A program made the translations under genes and the position numbers. Positions 25,328-34,310 of a stretch of 64,000 nt of DNA are shown piece after piece. This DNA comes from GCA-003244245 sp963822695. Lineage in GTDB: Bacteria; Actinomycetota; Actinomycetes; Mycobacteriales; Pseudonocardiaceae. Below the pieces are notes generated by a model, which saw only the letters and a list, made by a program, of their open reading frames with translations, did not search any database and was not told the DNA's origin. How positions within the stretch are numbered: the stretch's first letter is position 1; the number at the start of each line of letters is the position of its first letter. The stretch spans positions 69,810 through 133,809 of the forward strand of contig CAWGJH010000017.1 in assembly GCA_963822695.1 (NCBI GenBank), in the 5' to 3' direction.

Positions 25328-25984
25328 ATGAACCACCTGCTTGGAGGCGCCATGCCCCACGATCGGACGCCACAGTCACGATATGTCCTGCCCTCGTTCG
25401 TGGAACGCACCAGCTACGGGGTCAAGGAGTCCAACCCTTATAACAAGCTGTTCGAGGAGCGCATCATCTTCCTCGGCGTGCAGATCGACGACGCGTCCGC
25501 CAACGACGTGATGGCGCAGCTGCTTGTGCTGGAGTCCACAGACCCGGACCGCCTCATTATCATGTACATCAACTCACCGGGCGGGTCGTTCACCGCGATG
25601 ACGGCGATCTACGACACGATGCAGTTCGTCCGGCCGGAGATCCAGACGGTCTGTCTGGGCCAGGCAGCGTCAGCTGCCGCCGTGCTGCTCGCCGCGGGCA
25701 CACCGGGCAAACGGATGGCGGTGCCCAACGCCCAGATCCTCATCCACCAGCCGTCCATGGAAGGCGCCTACGGCCAGGTCTCTGACCTGGAGATCCAGGC
25801 CGCCGAGATCCAGCGCATGCGCAGCCTGATGGAGGCCACGCTGGCCCACCACACCGGCCAGACCCAGGATCGTGTCCGCGCCGACATCGACCGTGACAAG
25901 TTCTTGACTGCTGCCGAGGCCAAGGAGTATGGGATCATTGACGACATCACCCAGCCCCGGAAGCTCTCCGCGGTCAGGCTCTGA
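25328..25984 (+). CDS. clpP2: ClpP protease subunit 2
   Basis: 218 residues; ATG at 25328 after GAGGAGCC. Core motifs: NSPGGSFTAMTAIYDTM, nucleophile Ser in LGQAASAAAVLLAAG, His in ILIHQPSMEGAYGQ, Asp in DIDRDKFLTAAEA. The Ala-Ser-Ala form of the active-site turn is typical of actinobacterial ClpP2. It is co-transcribed with clpP1 and makes the second ring of the mixed ClpP1P2 protease. Confidence 0.95.
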   Translation: MNHLLGGAMPHDRTPQSRYVLPSFVERTSYGVKESNPYNKLFEERIIFLGVQIDDASANDVMAQLLVLESTDPDRLIIMYINSPGGSFTAMTAIYDTMQFVRPEIQTVCLGQAASAAAVLLAAGTPGKRMAVPNAQILIHQPSMEGAYGQVSDLEIQAAEIQRMRSLMEATLAHHTGQTQDRVRADIDRDKFLTAAEAKEYGIIDDITQPRKLSAVRL

Positions 25985-26149
25985 CCCTGCGTTGGGCGAC
26001 ACACCGAGCGAGCAGCGGAGCCGCGTCCGCCGGCCAAGGTCAGGGAAGCTAGTCCTCCCACGCGGCGGGGTTGGACGAGTACCGTCGAGCACACACGCAG
26101 CCAGGCGCGCTGAACGCCACGCGCCGGGAAGGACGAGAGGCCAGCGCCC

Positions 26150-27421
26150 ATGGCACGGATCGGTGACGGCGGCGACCTGTTGAAGTGTTCCTTCTGCGGG
26201 AAGAGTCAGAAGCAGGTCAAGAAACTCATCGCCGGACCCGGCGTATACATCTGTGACGAGTGCATTGACCTCTGCAATGAGATCATCGAGGAGGAACTGG
26301 TTGACGTCGGTGACGTCAAGCTCGACGAACTGCCTAAGCCCAGCGAGATCCATGATTTTCTCGAGGCGTACGTCATCGGCCAGGACGACGCCAAGCGTAC
26401 GTTGTCAGTTGCTGTTTACAATCATTACAAACGTATTCAGGCTGGCGAGAAGGGTCGCGACGACGAGATCGAGCTGGCCAAGTCGAACATCCTGATGCTC
26501 GGTCCTACCGGGTGTGGAAAAACTTACCTGGCTCAGACCTTGGCAAAGCTGCTCAATGTTCCTTTTGCCATTGCTGACGCCACTGCCCTCACCGAAGCCG
26601 GCTACGTCGGTGAGGATGTGGAGAACATCTTACTCAAGCTCATCCAGGCTGCGGATTATGACGTCAAACGAGCCGAGACCGGCATCATTTATATCGACGA
26701 GGTCGACAAGATCGCTCGCAAGTCGGAGAATCCGTCGATTACCAGGGACGTCTCCGGTGAAGGTGTCCAGCAGGCTCTGCTGAAGATCCTGGAGGGCACC
26801 ACCGCCAGCGTTCCGCCGCAGGGTGGTCGCAAGCACCCGCACCAGGAGTTCATTCAGATCGATACGACGAACGTTCTCTTCATCGTCGCCGGTGCGTTCG
26901 CTGGTCTGGACAAGATCATCGATGATCGGATCGGCAAGCGGGGTCTGGGTTTCGGCGCCGAGCTACGATCCAAGATCGAGATGGACACCTCCGACGTGTT
27001 CGCTCATGTCATGCCGGAAGATTTGATCAAATTCGGGCTGATCCCGGAATTCATTGGTCGGCTTCCGGTGATTGCTAGCGTGACGAACCTGGACAAGTGC
27101 TCACTGGTGCAGATCCTGACCGAGCCTCGCAACGCTTTGTCGAAGCAATACTGCAAGCTCTTCGAGATGGACGGCGTGGAGCTGGAGTTCACCGGCACCG
27201 CGTTGGAGGCGATCGCCGATCAGGCCATCCTTCGCGGTACCGGCGCCCGTGGGCTCCGCGCCATCATGGAGGAGGTGCTGCTGCCGGTGATGTATGACAT
27301 TCCCAGCCGCAATGACGTGGCGAAGGTGGTCATCACTGAGCAGACCGTGCGGGAAAATGTGAACCCGACAATCGTGACTCGCCAGCCCACCCGCCGCGAA
27401 CGCCGCGAGAAGTCGGCCTGA
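26150..27421 (+). CDS. clpX: ClpX unfoldase ATPase
   Basis: 423 residues. The zinc-binding domain has Cys pairs CSFC and CDEC (about 13-41); Walker A is GPTGCGKT (about 118), Walker B IIYIDEVDK (about 179); the IGKRGLGFGAE segment carries an IGF-like loop (GLGF) for ClpP docking, and the RGTGARGLRAIMEE sensor 2 lies near the end. ClpX unfolds tagged substrates and feeds ClpP1P2. The third codon positions are visibly richer in T and A than in clpP and folC on either side. Confidence 0.97.
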   Translation: MARIGDGGDLLKCSFCGKSQKQVKKLIAGPGVYICDECIDLCNEIIEEELVDVGDVKLDELPKPSEIHDFLEAYVIGQDDAKRTLSVAVYNHYKRIQAGEKGRDDEIELAKSNILMLGPTGCGKTYLAQTLAKLLNVPFAIADATALTEAGYVGEDVENILLKLIQAADYDVKRAETGIIYIDEVDKIARKSENPSITRDVSGEGVQQALLKILEGTTASVPPQGGRKHPHQEFIQIDTTNVLFIVAGAFAGLDKIIDDRIGKRGLGFGAELRSKIEMDTSDVFAHVMPEDLIKFGLIPEFIGRLPVIASVTNLDKCSLVQILTEPRNALSKQYCKLFEMDGVELEFTGTALEAIADQAILRGTGARGLRAIMEEVLLPVMYDIPSRNDVAKVVITEQTVRENVNPTIVTRQPTRRERREKSA

Positions 27422-27455
27422 GCGCTCAGGAGCAGGCGCTCTAGTGTGACGGGTG

Positions 27456-28850
27456 ATGACTCAACTGGCGATGACTCAGCAGTCGGTTCGTGGTGGGGAT
27501 GCAGCGCTGGCTACGCTACGGGCAGTCGAGTTCACACTGGACCGCCGTTGGCCGGAGAGCCGGATCGAGCCATCGCTGACCCGGATCGCGGCGCTGGTTA
27601 ACCTACTCGGCTCGCCGCAGCGCGGCTACCCGGTGCTGCACATCGCCGGCACGAACGGCAAGACTTCGGTGGCCCGGATGCTGGATGCGCTGCTGTCCCG
27701 GATCGGGCTGCGGGTGGGCCGCTACACCAGCCCGCACCTGCAGTGGGCCACCGAGCGGATCAGCCTAGACGGTGCGCCGATCAGCCCGGAGCGCTACGCC
27801 GAGGCCTATCACGACGTCGAGCCGTACGTGGCCCTGGTAGACGCTGGATCGCCGGTGCCCATGAGCAAGTTCGAGGTGCTGACCGGGATGGCACTGGCAG
27901 CCTTCGCCGACGCTCCGGTGGACGCCGCCGTCGTGGAGGTCGGCCTCGGTGGCAGTTGGGACGCCACTAACGTCGTCAACGGCACGGTGGCGGTGATCAC
28001 TCCAGTCGCCGTGGATCACGTCAACTACCTGGGCAGCGACATCGCGGGTATCGCTGCGGAGAAAGCCGGGATCATCAAGCCCGGTTCGGTGGCGGTGCTC
28101 GCGCAGCAGCCGCCTGAGGTGGCCCGGGTGATCGCGGCCCGCAGCGTGGAGATGGACGCGACCGTGGCGAAAGAAGGCATGGAGTTCGGTGTGCTGCACC
28201 GCGACGTCGCCGTCGGCGGGCAGCAGCTGAAGTTGCAGGGTCTCGGTGGGGTATACGACGAGATCTTCCTTCCGCTGCACGGTGCGCACCAGTCACGCAA
28301 CGCCGTGCTCGCGCTGGCCGCTGCCGAGGTGTTCTTCGGCGCGGGCGCCAGCCGGTCGTTGGACATCGAGGCGGTGCGTGAGGCCTTCGCCACGGTGACT
28401 GCCCCGGGACGGTTGGAGCGGGTCCGCACGGCGCCCTCGGTCTTCCTCGATGGCGCGCACAACCCGCACGGGGCGCGCGCCCTGGCGGCCGCCCTGCGTG
28501 AGGATTTCAGGTTCCGCAGGTTGGTCGCCGTGGTGGGGGTGATGCGGGACAAGGATGCCCGCAGCATCCTTGTGGAGCTGGAGCCGGTGGTCGACGACGT
28601 CGTGGTCACTGCCAGTAGCTCGCCGCGCGCGATGGACGTCGAAGACCTCGCCGCGGCTGCCCGGAAAGTCTTCGACGAGTCTCGGCTGCGGGTCGAGCGC
28701 CGGTTGTCCGGCGCGATCGAGACGGCCATCACCTCGGCAGCGGAGGTCGATCCGGATTCCGAGGGCATCTCGGGTGCTGGTGTCGTGATCACTGGCTCCG
28801 TGGCGACGGTCGGGGAGGCGCGCGCCATGTTCGGCCGTGAACCCCAGTGA
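27456..28850 (+). CDS. folC: folylpolyglutamate / dihydrofolate synthase
   Basis: 464 residues from ATG 27456. Mur-ligase-like layout: P-loop HIAGTNGKTSVARM (about 64-77), YTSPHLQWATERI, the EVGLGGSWDATN segment, DHVNYLGSDIAGIAAEKAGI, and the C-terminal domain with LDGAHNPHGARALAAAL. It adds glutamate to dihydropteroate and folates. valS, which precedes folC in mycobacteria, is absent; clpX is the direct upstream neighbour. The stop overlaps the DUF4233 start. Confidence 0.93.
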   Translation: MTQLAMTQQSVRGGDAALATLRAVEFTLDRRWPESRIEPSLTRIAALVNLLGSPQRGYPVLHIAGTNGKTSVARMLDALLSRIGLRVGRYTSPHLQWATERISLDGAPISPERYAEAYHDVEPYVALVDAGSPVPMSKFEVLTGMALAAFADAPVDAAVVEVGLGGSWDATNVVNGTVAVITPVAVDHVNYLGSDIAGIAAEKAGIIKPGSVAVLAQQPPEVARVIAARSVEMDATVAKEGMEFGVLHRDVAVGGQQLKLQGLGGVYDEIFLPLHGAHQSRNAVLALAAAEVFFGAGASRSLDIEAVREAFATVTAPGRLERVRTAPSVFLDGAHNPHGARALAAALREDFRFRRLVAVVGVMRDKDARSILVELEPVVDDVVVTASSSPRAMDVEDLAAAARKVFDESRLRVERRLSGAIETAITSAAEVDPDSEGISGAGVVITGSVATVGEARAMFGREPQ

Positions 28851-29203
28851 GTGACCGGCCGGTCCCGGCGGATCCGCTGCGGGGATTGTGCGGCATCTTC
28901 GCGGGGACCCTCGTGATGGAGGCGATCGTCGTCGGGCTGGCCCTGCTCGTTCTCGACCGGATCGGTGGTGGCCTGGGTGGGCCGGCTGGCTGGTATACCG
29001 CTGGTCTGGCACTGGCGATGGTCATCGCGGCCTGCGTGCAGCGCCGTCCGTGGGGCTTGGGACTGGGCCTGGCGCTGCAGGTCGCGATGGTCGTTGGCTG
29101 GTTCGCCCACCCCGCGCTAGGCGGGCTCGGCTTGCTGTTTGTGCTGGTCTGGGGTTACCTGTTGTACGTGCGTTGGGCGGTGGCGCAACGTCAGCGGTGC
29201 TAA
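28847..29203 (+). CDS. DUF4233 membrane protein
   Basis: 118 residues from a GTG that overlaps the folC stop. The first residues DPLRGLCGIFAGTLVMEAIV and four hydrophobic segments (about 13-35, 40-62, 68-85, 88-110) are typical of DUF4233, a membrane protein almost always found between folC and ndk in actinobacteria. Function unknown; the conserved coupling suggests a link to folate synthesis or transport. Confidence 0.85.
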   Translation: MSDRPVPADPLRGLCGIFAGTLVMEAIVVGLALLVLDRIGGGLGGPAGWYTAGLALAMVIAACVQRRPWGLGLGLALQVAMVVGWFAHPALGGLGLLFVLVWGYLLYVRWAVAQRQRC

Positions 29204-29289
29204 CCCACCGTCATCGCATCGCTCCGGTGACTGGCCGCTAGGCTCCTTGAGTCCCATCACCGTTATCGCCCTGAGGAGGACGAGTTGTC

Positions 29290-29700
29290 GTGAGTGAGCG
29301 CACCCTGGTCCTGGTCAAGCCCGACGGCGTCGGCCGCGGCTTGGTCGGCGAGGTGCTCGCCAGGATCGAACGCAAGGGTCTGACCCTGGCCGCGTTGGAA
29401 CTGCGCATGGTCCCGCGCGACCTGGCCGAGCAGCACTACGCCGAGCATGCGGACAAGCCGTTTTTCGGCTCGCTGCTGGAGTTCATCACGTCCGCCCCGG
29501 TGGTGGCCGCTGTGGTCGAGGGGGAGCGGGCGGTGGCGGCCTTCCGGCAACTGGCCGGAGGCACGGATCCGGTGGACAAGGCAACCCCGGGCTCGATCCG
29601 CGGCGACTTCGCGCTGGAAACCCAGTCCAACCTGGTGCACGGATCGGACTCGGTCAACTCCGCCAAGCGCGAGATCGCGCTGTGGTTCCCCGAGCTGTAG
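29290..29700 (+). CDS. ndk: nucleoside diphosphate kinase
   Basis: 136 residues from a GTG with GAGGAGGACG upstream. ERTLVLVKPDGVGRGLVGEVL at the start, FFGSLLEFITSAPVVA in the middle, and the active-site His in NLVHGSDSVNSAKREI near 116. It transfers the gamma phosphate between nucleotides through a phospho-His. The length is normal for the family. Confidence 0.97.
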   Translation: MSERTLVLVKPDGVGRGLVGEVLARIERKGLTLAALELRMVPRDLAEQHYAEHADKPFFGSLLEFITSAPVVAAVVEGERAVAAFRQLAGGTDPVDKATPGSIRGDFALETQSNLVHGSDSVNSAKREIALWFPEL

Positions 29701-29701
29701 C

Positions 29702-29728
29702 GCTGGCGGTCGGCACCGGCTGCCAGCC
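29702..29728 (+). terminator. hairpin after ndk
   Basis: gctggc (29702-29707) pairs with gccagc (29722-29727) with inner cggt/accg pairing. No clear U-run. It separates ndk from the ABC operon. Confidence 0.4.
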
Positions 29729-29774
29729 GTAAAACAGACGGGAATTGTCAGGGGCGCCGGGTAGCGTCAACCGC

Positions 29775-30701
29775 GTGTCCGATTCTCTCGTGCAGGCCCG
29801 TGGGTTACGCAAGCGGTTCGGTGTGGTCGAGGCAGTTCGAGGCATCGACATCGACGTCCGGGCTGGCGAGGTGTTCGGTTTCCTGGGACCCAATGGCGCC
29901 GGCAAGTCCTCCACCATGCGCATGATCGGGTGCGTGTCCCCGCGCAGTGCCGGTGAGCTTCAGGTACTCGGGATGGACCCGGATGCCGACGGGCCGCGGA
30001 TCCGCGCCCGCCTTGGGGTGGTGCCGCAGCAGGACAACCTGGACATTGAGCTCTCGGTGCGGGACAACCTGCATGTCTATGGCCGCTATTTCGGTATGTC
30101 TCGGCTTGCGGTGCGGGCCAAGGCCCTCGAGTTGCTGGACTTTGTCCAACTCACCGATCGGGCCGCCGACCCCGTCGAGCAGCTGTCGGGTGGCATGAAG
30201 CGGCGCCTGACCATTGCCCGGTCACTGGTCAACGACCCGGAGCTGATGCTGCTCGACGAGCCGACCACCGGGCTGGACCCGCAGGCCCGGCACCTGCTGT
30301 GGGACCGGCTGTTCCGGCTCAAGCGGCAGGGCGTCACGCTGATCATCACCACGCACTACATGGACGAGGCTGAGCAGCTGTGCGACCGCCTCGTCGTGAT
30401 GGACGGAGGGCTGATCGTCGCCGAAGGGTCGCCGCGTGAACTCATCGCCCGGTACTCCACGCGCGAGGTGCTTGAACTGCGGCTGAGGCCGGGTGCAGAG
30501 CACGGCTGGGGTGAGACGCTGGACGGCGTGGCTGACCGCATCGAGGAGCTGCCAGACCGGCTGTTGCTCTACGCCTCAGACGGCGAGGCAGCGCTGGCCG
30601 CCGCGCATCAGCGCGGGATGCAGCCGGCATCCAGCCTGATCCGGCGGTCCACCCTGGAGGATGTGTTCCTCCGGCTCACTGGCCGATCCCTGGCCGAGTG
30701 A
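29775..30701 (+). CDS. ABC exporter ATPase, NodI/DrrA-type
   Basis: 308 residues from GTG 29775. Walker A GPNGAGKSST (about 42), Q-loop VVPQQDN, signature LSGGMKRRL, Walker B LMLLDEPTTGLDP and H-loop TTHYMDEAEQL. The C-terminal extension is typical of drug or lipo-oligosaccharide exporter ATPases. It heads a three-gene operon with overlapping stops and starts (TGATG with the next gene). The substrate is not known; NodI/NodJ-like sets occur widely in actinobacteria near ndk. Confidence 0.88.
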   Translation: MSDSLVQARGLRKRFGVVEAVRGIDIDVRAGEVFGFLGPNGAGKSSTMRMIGCVSPRSAGELQVLGMDPDADGPRIRARLGVVPQQDNLDIELSVRDNLHVYGRYFGMSRLAVRAKALELLDFVQLTDRAADPVEQLSGGMKRRLTIARSLVNDPELMLLDEPTTGLDPQARHLLWDRLFRLKRQGVTLIITTHYMDEAEQLCDRLVVMDGGLIVAEGSPRELIARYSTREVLELRLRPGAEHGWGETLDGVADRIEELPDRLLLYASDGEAALAAAHQRGMQPASSLIRRSTLEDVFLRLTGRSLAE

Positions 30702-31546
30702 TGACTGGCCGACTGACGACTGGTGAACTGATGGCTGCCCAATCCAGCAGCCGGGTGCTGACCCGGTGCGTAGCTGTATTGCGCGTCGTTGAGGGGCTAT
30801 GGACCTGGTATCGCCGCAACTGGCGAGCCACGGCCGTCTCCAGCCTGCTGCAGCCGGTGCTGTTGCTGGTGGCCTTCGGTGTCGGCTTCGGTAGTCTGAT
30901 CAGCACCAGCGGCCGCGTGGCGCAGGCCACCGGCGGCGTGCCCTACCTGATATATCTCGCGCCCGCGCTGCTCGCGGTCGGTGCCGTACAGACCGCATTC
31001 TTCGAAGCGAGCTATCCGGTTCTCTCGGCGTTCAAGTGGCGGCGCACTTACGAGGGTGTCGCGGCGACCCCGATCACGCCCGGTCAGCTGGCGGATGGGC
31101 AGCTCACCTGGATAGCGCTGCGGCTGACCCTGTCCGGTGCCGTCTACCTATTGGTGATCACGCTGTTCGGCGCGGTCCGCGGGCCCGGCGTGCTGGTCGC
31201 GCTGGTCTTCGCCGTGCTGTGTGGCATGGCGTTCAGCGCGCCGCTGGTGGCCTTCTCGGCGGCGCAGGAAAGAGAAGGGAGCGCGTTCGCGGCCGTATTC
31301 CGGTTCGTGGTGTTGCCAATGACCCTGTTCTCCGGGACCTTCTTCCCGATCTCGCAACTACCCAGGGCGGTCCAGCCGCTGGCCTGGATCAGCCCGCTGT
31401 GGCACGGCACCGAGTTGGCCCGCGGCGCTGCGTTGGGCACGCTGCATCTGTGGCCGGCGGCAGGACACGTCACGTACCTGGCGGCGTTGCTGGTGGTGGG
31501 CGTGCAGCTGTCGCGTTGGCAGTTCCGGATGAAGTTGACCCGATGA
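30701..31546 (+). CDS. ABC-2 type permease, first
   Basis: 281 residues; ATG at 30701 in a TGATG overlap with the ATPase. Six hydrophobic segments, with LQPVLLLVAFGVGFGSLI near the start, WRRTYEGVAATPITPGQLADG in the cytoplasmic loop and MTLFSGTFFPISQLP before the last helices, all characteristic of ABC-2 permeases (NodJ-like). Probably pairs with the next permease to form the membrane channel. Confidence 0.85.
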   Translation: MTGRLTTGELMAAQSSSRVLTRCVAVLRVVEGLWTWYRRNWRATAVSSLLQPVLLLVAFGVGFGSLISTSGRVAQATGGVPYLIYLAPALLAVGAVQTAFFEASYPVLSAFKWRRTYEGVAATPITPGQLADGQLTWIALRLTLSGAVYLLVITLFGAVRGPGVLVALVFAVLCGMAFSAPLVAFSAAQEREGSAFAAVFRFVVLPMTLFSGTFFPISQLPRAVQPLAWISPLWHGTELARGAALGTLHLWPAAGHVTYLAALLVVGVQLSRWQFRMKLTR

Positions 31547-32388
31547 GCGCGCTGCGGGAATTGACACGGGAAGTCGGTGCGCCTCGCCCCAGGCCGCTGT
31601 TGCGGATAGTGCCGCCGGGCCTGTACGCCGGCCGGGCCCGGATGCTCCTCGTGCGCTCGTCACTGGCGTCACGAAGCATCTGGCTGGCCGTCATCTCCGG
31701 GTTCTGTGAGCCGCTGTTCTACCTGGCGGCGATGGGTCAGGGGCTGGGCAGCCTGGTCGGTACCGTGGTGGGGCCGGCCGGGCAGCAGCTGAGCTACGCG
31801 GCGTTCATCGCGCCCGGGTTGCTAGCCGCGTCGGCGATGAACGGGGCAGTGTACGATGCCACGTTCAGTTTTTTCGTGAAGCTGAAGTACGCGAAGCTTT
31901 ACGACGCGATGCTCGCCACCCCGCTGGGCCCAGTGGACATCGCGCTGGGGGAGATCAGCTGGGCGCTGATCCGGGGCGGGATGTACTCGGCGGGCTTCCT
32001 AGTGATCATGCTCGTCATCGGGTTGATCTCCTCACCGTGGGCGTTGCTGGCGCTACCCGCCGCGCTGCTCGTGGCGTTCGCGTTCGCGTCGGTCGGGGTC
32101 GCTGCCACCTCGTTCATGCGGTCCTGGCTGGACTTCGATCTGGTGCACCTTGCGGTGCTGCCGATGTTCTTGTTCTCCGCGACCTTCTTCCCGCTGTCGG
32201 TGTACCCGCTGGCGTTGCAGCGGCTGGTGCAGGTATTCCCGCTCTACCACGCGGTAGCTCTGATGCGCGGCTTGACCGCCGGCGTTGTCGGCTGGTCAAT
32301 GCTCGGACACGGGGTGTACTTCGTGGTGATGGCCGCCGTGGGCATCGTGGTGGCCTCCCGCCGCCTGAAGACTCTCCTCCTGCACTAG
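31543..32388 (+). CDS. ABC-2 type permease, second
   Basis: 281 residues from an ATG overlapping the previous stop (ATGA). NodJ-like features: GFCEPLFYLAAMGQGLGSLV, KYAKLYDAMLATPLGPVDIALGE, FLFSATFFPLSVYP and a short cytoplasmic tail. Similar length and layout to the first permease suggest a heterodimer. An AGGAGG site in the last codons serves the next gene. Confidence 0.87.
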   Translation: MSALRELTREVGAPRPRPLLRIVPPGLYAGRARMLLVRSSLASRSIWLAVISGFCEPLFYLAAMGQGLGSLVGTVVGPAGQQLSYAAFIAPGLLAASAMNGAVYDATFSFFVKLKYAKLYDAMLATPLGPVDIALGEISWALIRGGMYSAGFLVIMLVIGLISSPWALLALPAALLVAFAFASVGVAATSFMRSWLDFDLVHLAVLPMFLFSATFFPLSVYPLALQRLVQVFPLYHAVALMRGLTAGVVGWSMLGHGVYFVVMAAVGIVVASRRLKTLLLH

Positions 32389-32396
32389 GAGGTGGA

Positions 32397-34310
32397 ATGC
32401 CCCCAACTACCCTAGGCACCATGGCAGTCGCATCGGTGTTCGAACAACTTGAGCTACTGCTGCCCCGGGTCTCCAAGCCGGTGCAGTACGTGGGAGGTGA
32501 GCTCAACGCCACCGTGAAGGACTGGGACACCACCACGGTGCGCTGGGCGTTGATGTACCCGGACGCCTACGAGGTCGGGCTGCCCAATCAGGGAATCATG
32601 ATCCTCTACGAGGTGCTCAACGAGCAGCCCGACGTGCTCGCTGAGCGGACCTACGCGGTCTGGCCGGATCTGGAAGCGCTGATGCGTGAGCACGGTGTCC
32701 CACAGTTCACCGTGGACTCGCATCGGCCGGTCGGAGCCTTCGACCTGCTCGGGGTGTCCTTCGCCACCGAACTTGGCTACACCAACCTGCTCACCGCGCT
32801 GGACCTCGCTGGGATCCCCTTCTCGGCGAGCGCGCGCACCGACGACCATCCCGTCGTCATCGCCGGGGGCCACGCCGCGTTCAACCCGGAGCCGATCGCC
32901 GACTTCATCGATGCCGCGGTTCTGGGGGACGGCGAGCAGGTGGTCCTCGAGATCACCGGGGTCGTACGGGACTGGAAGGCGCACGGATGCCCCGGCGGAC
33001 GGCGGGAACTGCTGGGCCGGCTGGCCGGGATCGACGGGGTCTACCTGCCGGGCTGCTATGACGTCAGTTACCTTCCCGATGGCCGGATCGCCGAGGTTGC
33101 CCGCAACACCGAACGGGTCCCGCAGCGGGTGGCCAAACGCACCATGATGGACCTCGACGAGTGGCCCTACCCGAAGCAGCCGCTGGTGCCGATCGCGGAG
33201 AGCGTGCACGAGCGGATGAGCGTGGAGATCTTCCGCGGCTGCACCCGCGGCTGCCGGTTCTGCCAGGCTGGGATGATCACCCGTCCGGTCCGGGAGCGGT
33301 CAGCGCAGGCCATCGGTGAGATGGTCGAAAGCGGTCTGGCGGCTAGCGGGTTCAGCGAGGTCGGGTTGCTGTCGCTGTCCAGCGCGGACCACTCGGAGAT
33401 CCGCGAGATCACCAAGGGCCTGGCCGACCGCTACGAGGGGAGCGGAACCGGCCTGAGCCTGCCCTCGACCCGGGTGGACGCCTTCAACATCGACCTTGCC
33501 AACGAGATCTCCCGCAACGGTCGCCGCTCGGGCTTGACGTTCGCCCCCGAGGGCGGCTCCGAGCGGATCCGCCAGGTGATCAACAAGATGGTGTCCGAGG
33601 AGGACCTCATCCGCACCGTCTCTACCGCGTTCGGCGCGGGCTGGCGGCAGGTGAAGCTGTATTTCATGTGCGGCTTGCCTACGGAGACCGACGACGACGT
33701 GCTGCAGATCGCCCCTATGGCGCATCGCGTGATCCGGGCCGGCCGGGAAGCCAGTGGGAGCAAGGACATCCGGTGCACGATCTCGATCGGCGCCTTCGTG
33801 CCCAAGCCACACACCCCGTTTCAATGGGCTGCCCAGGAGCATCCCGACGTGGTCGACCAGCGGTTACGGAAGCTTCGAACGGAGATTAACTCCGACTGCG
33901 GGCTCGGCCGCAATGTCGGCATGCGTTACCACGATGGGAAGCCCTCGCTGATCGAGGGACTGCTCTCCCGCGGGGACCGGCGGGTCGGCCGGGTGATCGA
34001 GCGGGTGTGGCGCGACGGTGGACGGTTCGACGGCTGGAGCGAACACTTTCGCTACGACCGGTGGGTCGCGGCGTGCGCAGCCGAGCTGGCACCCCAGGGC
34101 GTGTCGCTGGAGTGGTTCACCACCCGCGAGCGTGGTCGCGAGGAGATCCTGCCCTGGGATCACTTGGACTCTGGCTTGGACCGGGACTGGCTCTGGGACG
34201 ACTGGCAGGACGCGCTGGCTGGCCGTGAGCAGGACGACTGCCGGTGGACCCCCTGCTTCGATTGCGGAGTATGCCCGTCGATGGGCACCGACATCCAAAT
34301 CAGACGATGA
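32397..34310 (+). CDS. TIGR03960-family radical SAM protein
   Basis: 637 residues from ATG 32397 (AGGAGG four bases upstream; ATG 32421 is an alternative). The N-terminal B12-binding-like region holds YPDAYEVGLPNQGIMILYEVL and FDLLGVSFATELGYTN. The radical SAM cluster motif is CTRGCRFC at about 282, followed by EVGLLSLSSADHSEI and VKLYFMCGLPTETDDD. The C-terminal part ends with a Cys-containing CFDCGVC. Such proteins are found next to TIGR03936 proteins and RNase E across actinobacteria; the reaction is not established. Coupled to the next gene by ATGA. Confidence 0.9.
   Translation: MPPTTLGTMAVASVFEQLELLLPRVSKPVQYVGGELNATVKDWDTTTVRWALMYPDAYEVGLPNQGIMILYEVLNEQPDVLAERTYAVWPDLEALMREHGVPQFTVDSHRPVGAFDLLGVSFATELGYTNLLTALDLAGIPFSASARTDDHPVVIAGGHAAFNPEPIADFIDAAVLGDGEQVVLEITGVVRDWKAHGCPGGRRELLGRLAGIDGVYLPGCYDVSYLPDGRIAEVARNTERVPQRVAKRTMMDLDEWPYPKQPLVPIAESVHERMSVEIFRGCTRGCRFCQAGMITRPVRERSAQAIGEMVESGLAASGFSEVGLLSLSSADHSEIREITKGLADRYEGSGTGLSLPSTRVDAFNIDLANEISRNGRRSGLTFAPEGGSERIRQVINKMVSEEDLIRTVSTAFGAGWRQVKLYFMCGLPTETDDDVLQIAPMAHRVIRAGREASGSKDIRCTISIGAFVPKPHTPFQWAAQEHPDVVDQRLRKLRTEINSDCGLGRNVGMRYHDGKPSLIEGLLSRGDRRVGRVIERVWRDGGRFDGWSEHFRYDRWVAACAAELAPQGVSLEWFTTRERGREEILPWDHLDSGLDRDWLWDDWQDALAGREQDDCRWTPCFDCGVCPSMGTDIQIRR

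Noticed and set aside
27420..27441. gagcgc/gcgctc hairpin after clpX as a terminator
   Set aside because: Only a 6-bp stem with a 10-nt loop and no U-run; not distinguishable from chance in this composition.
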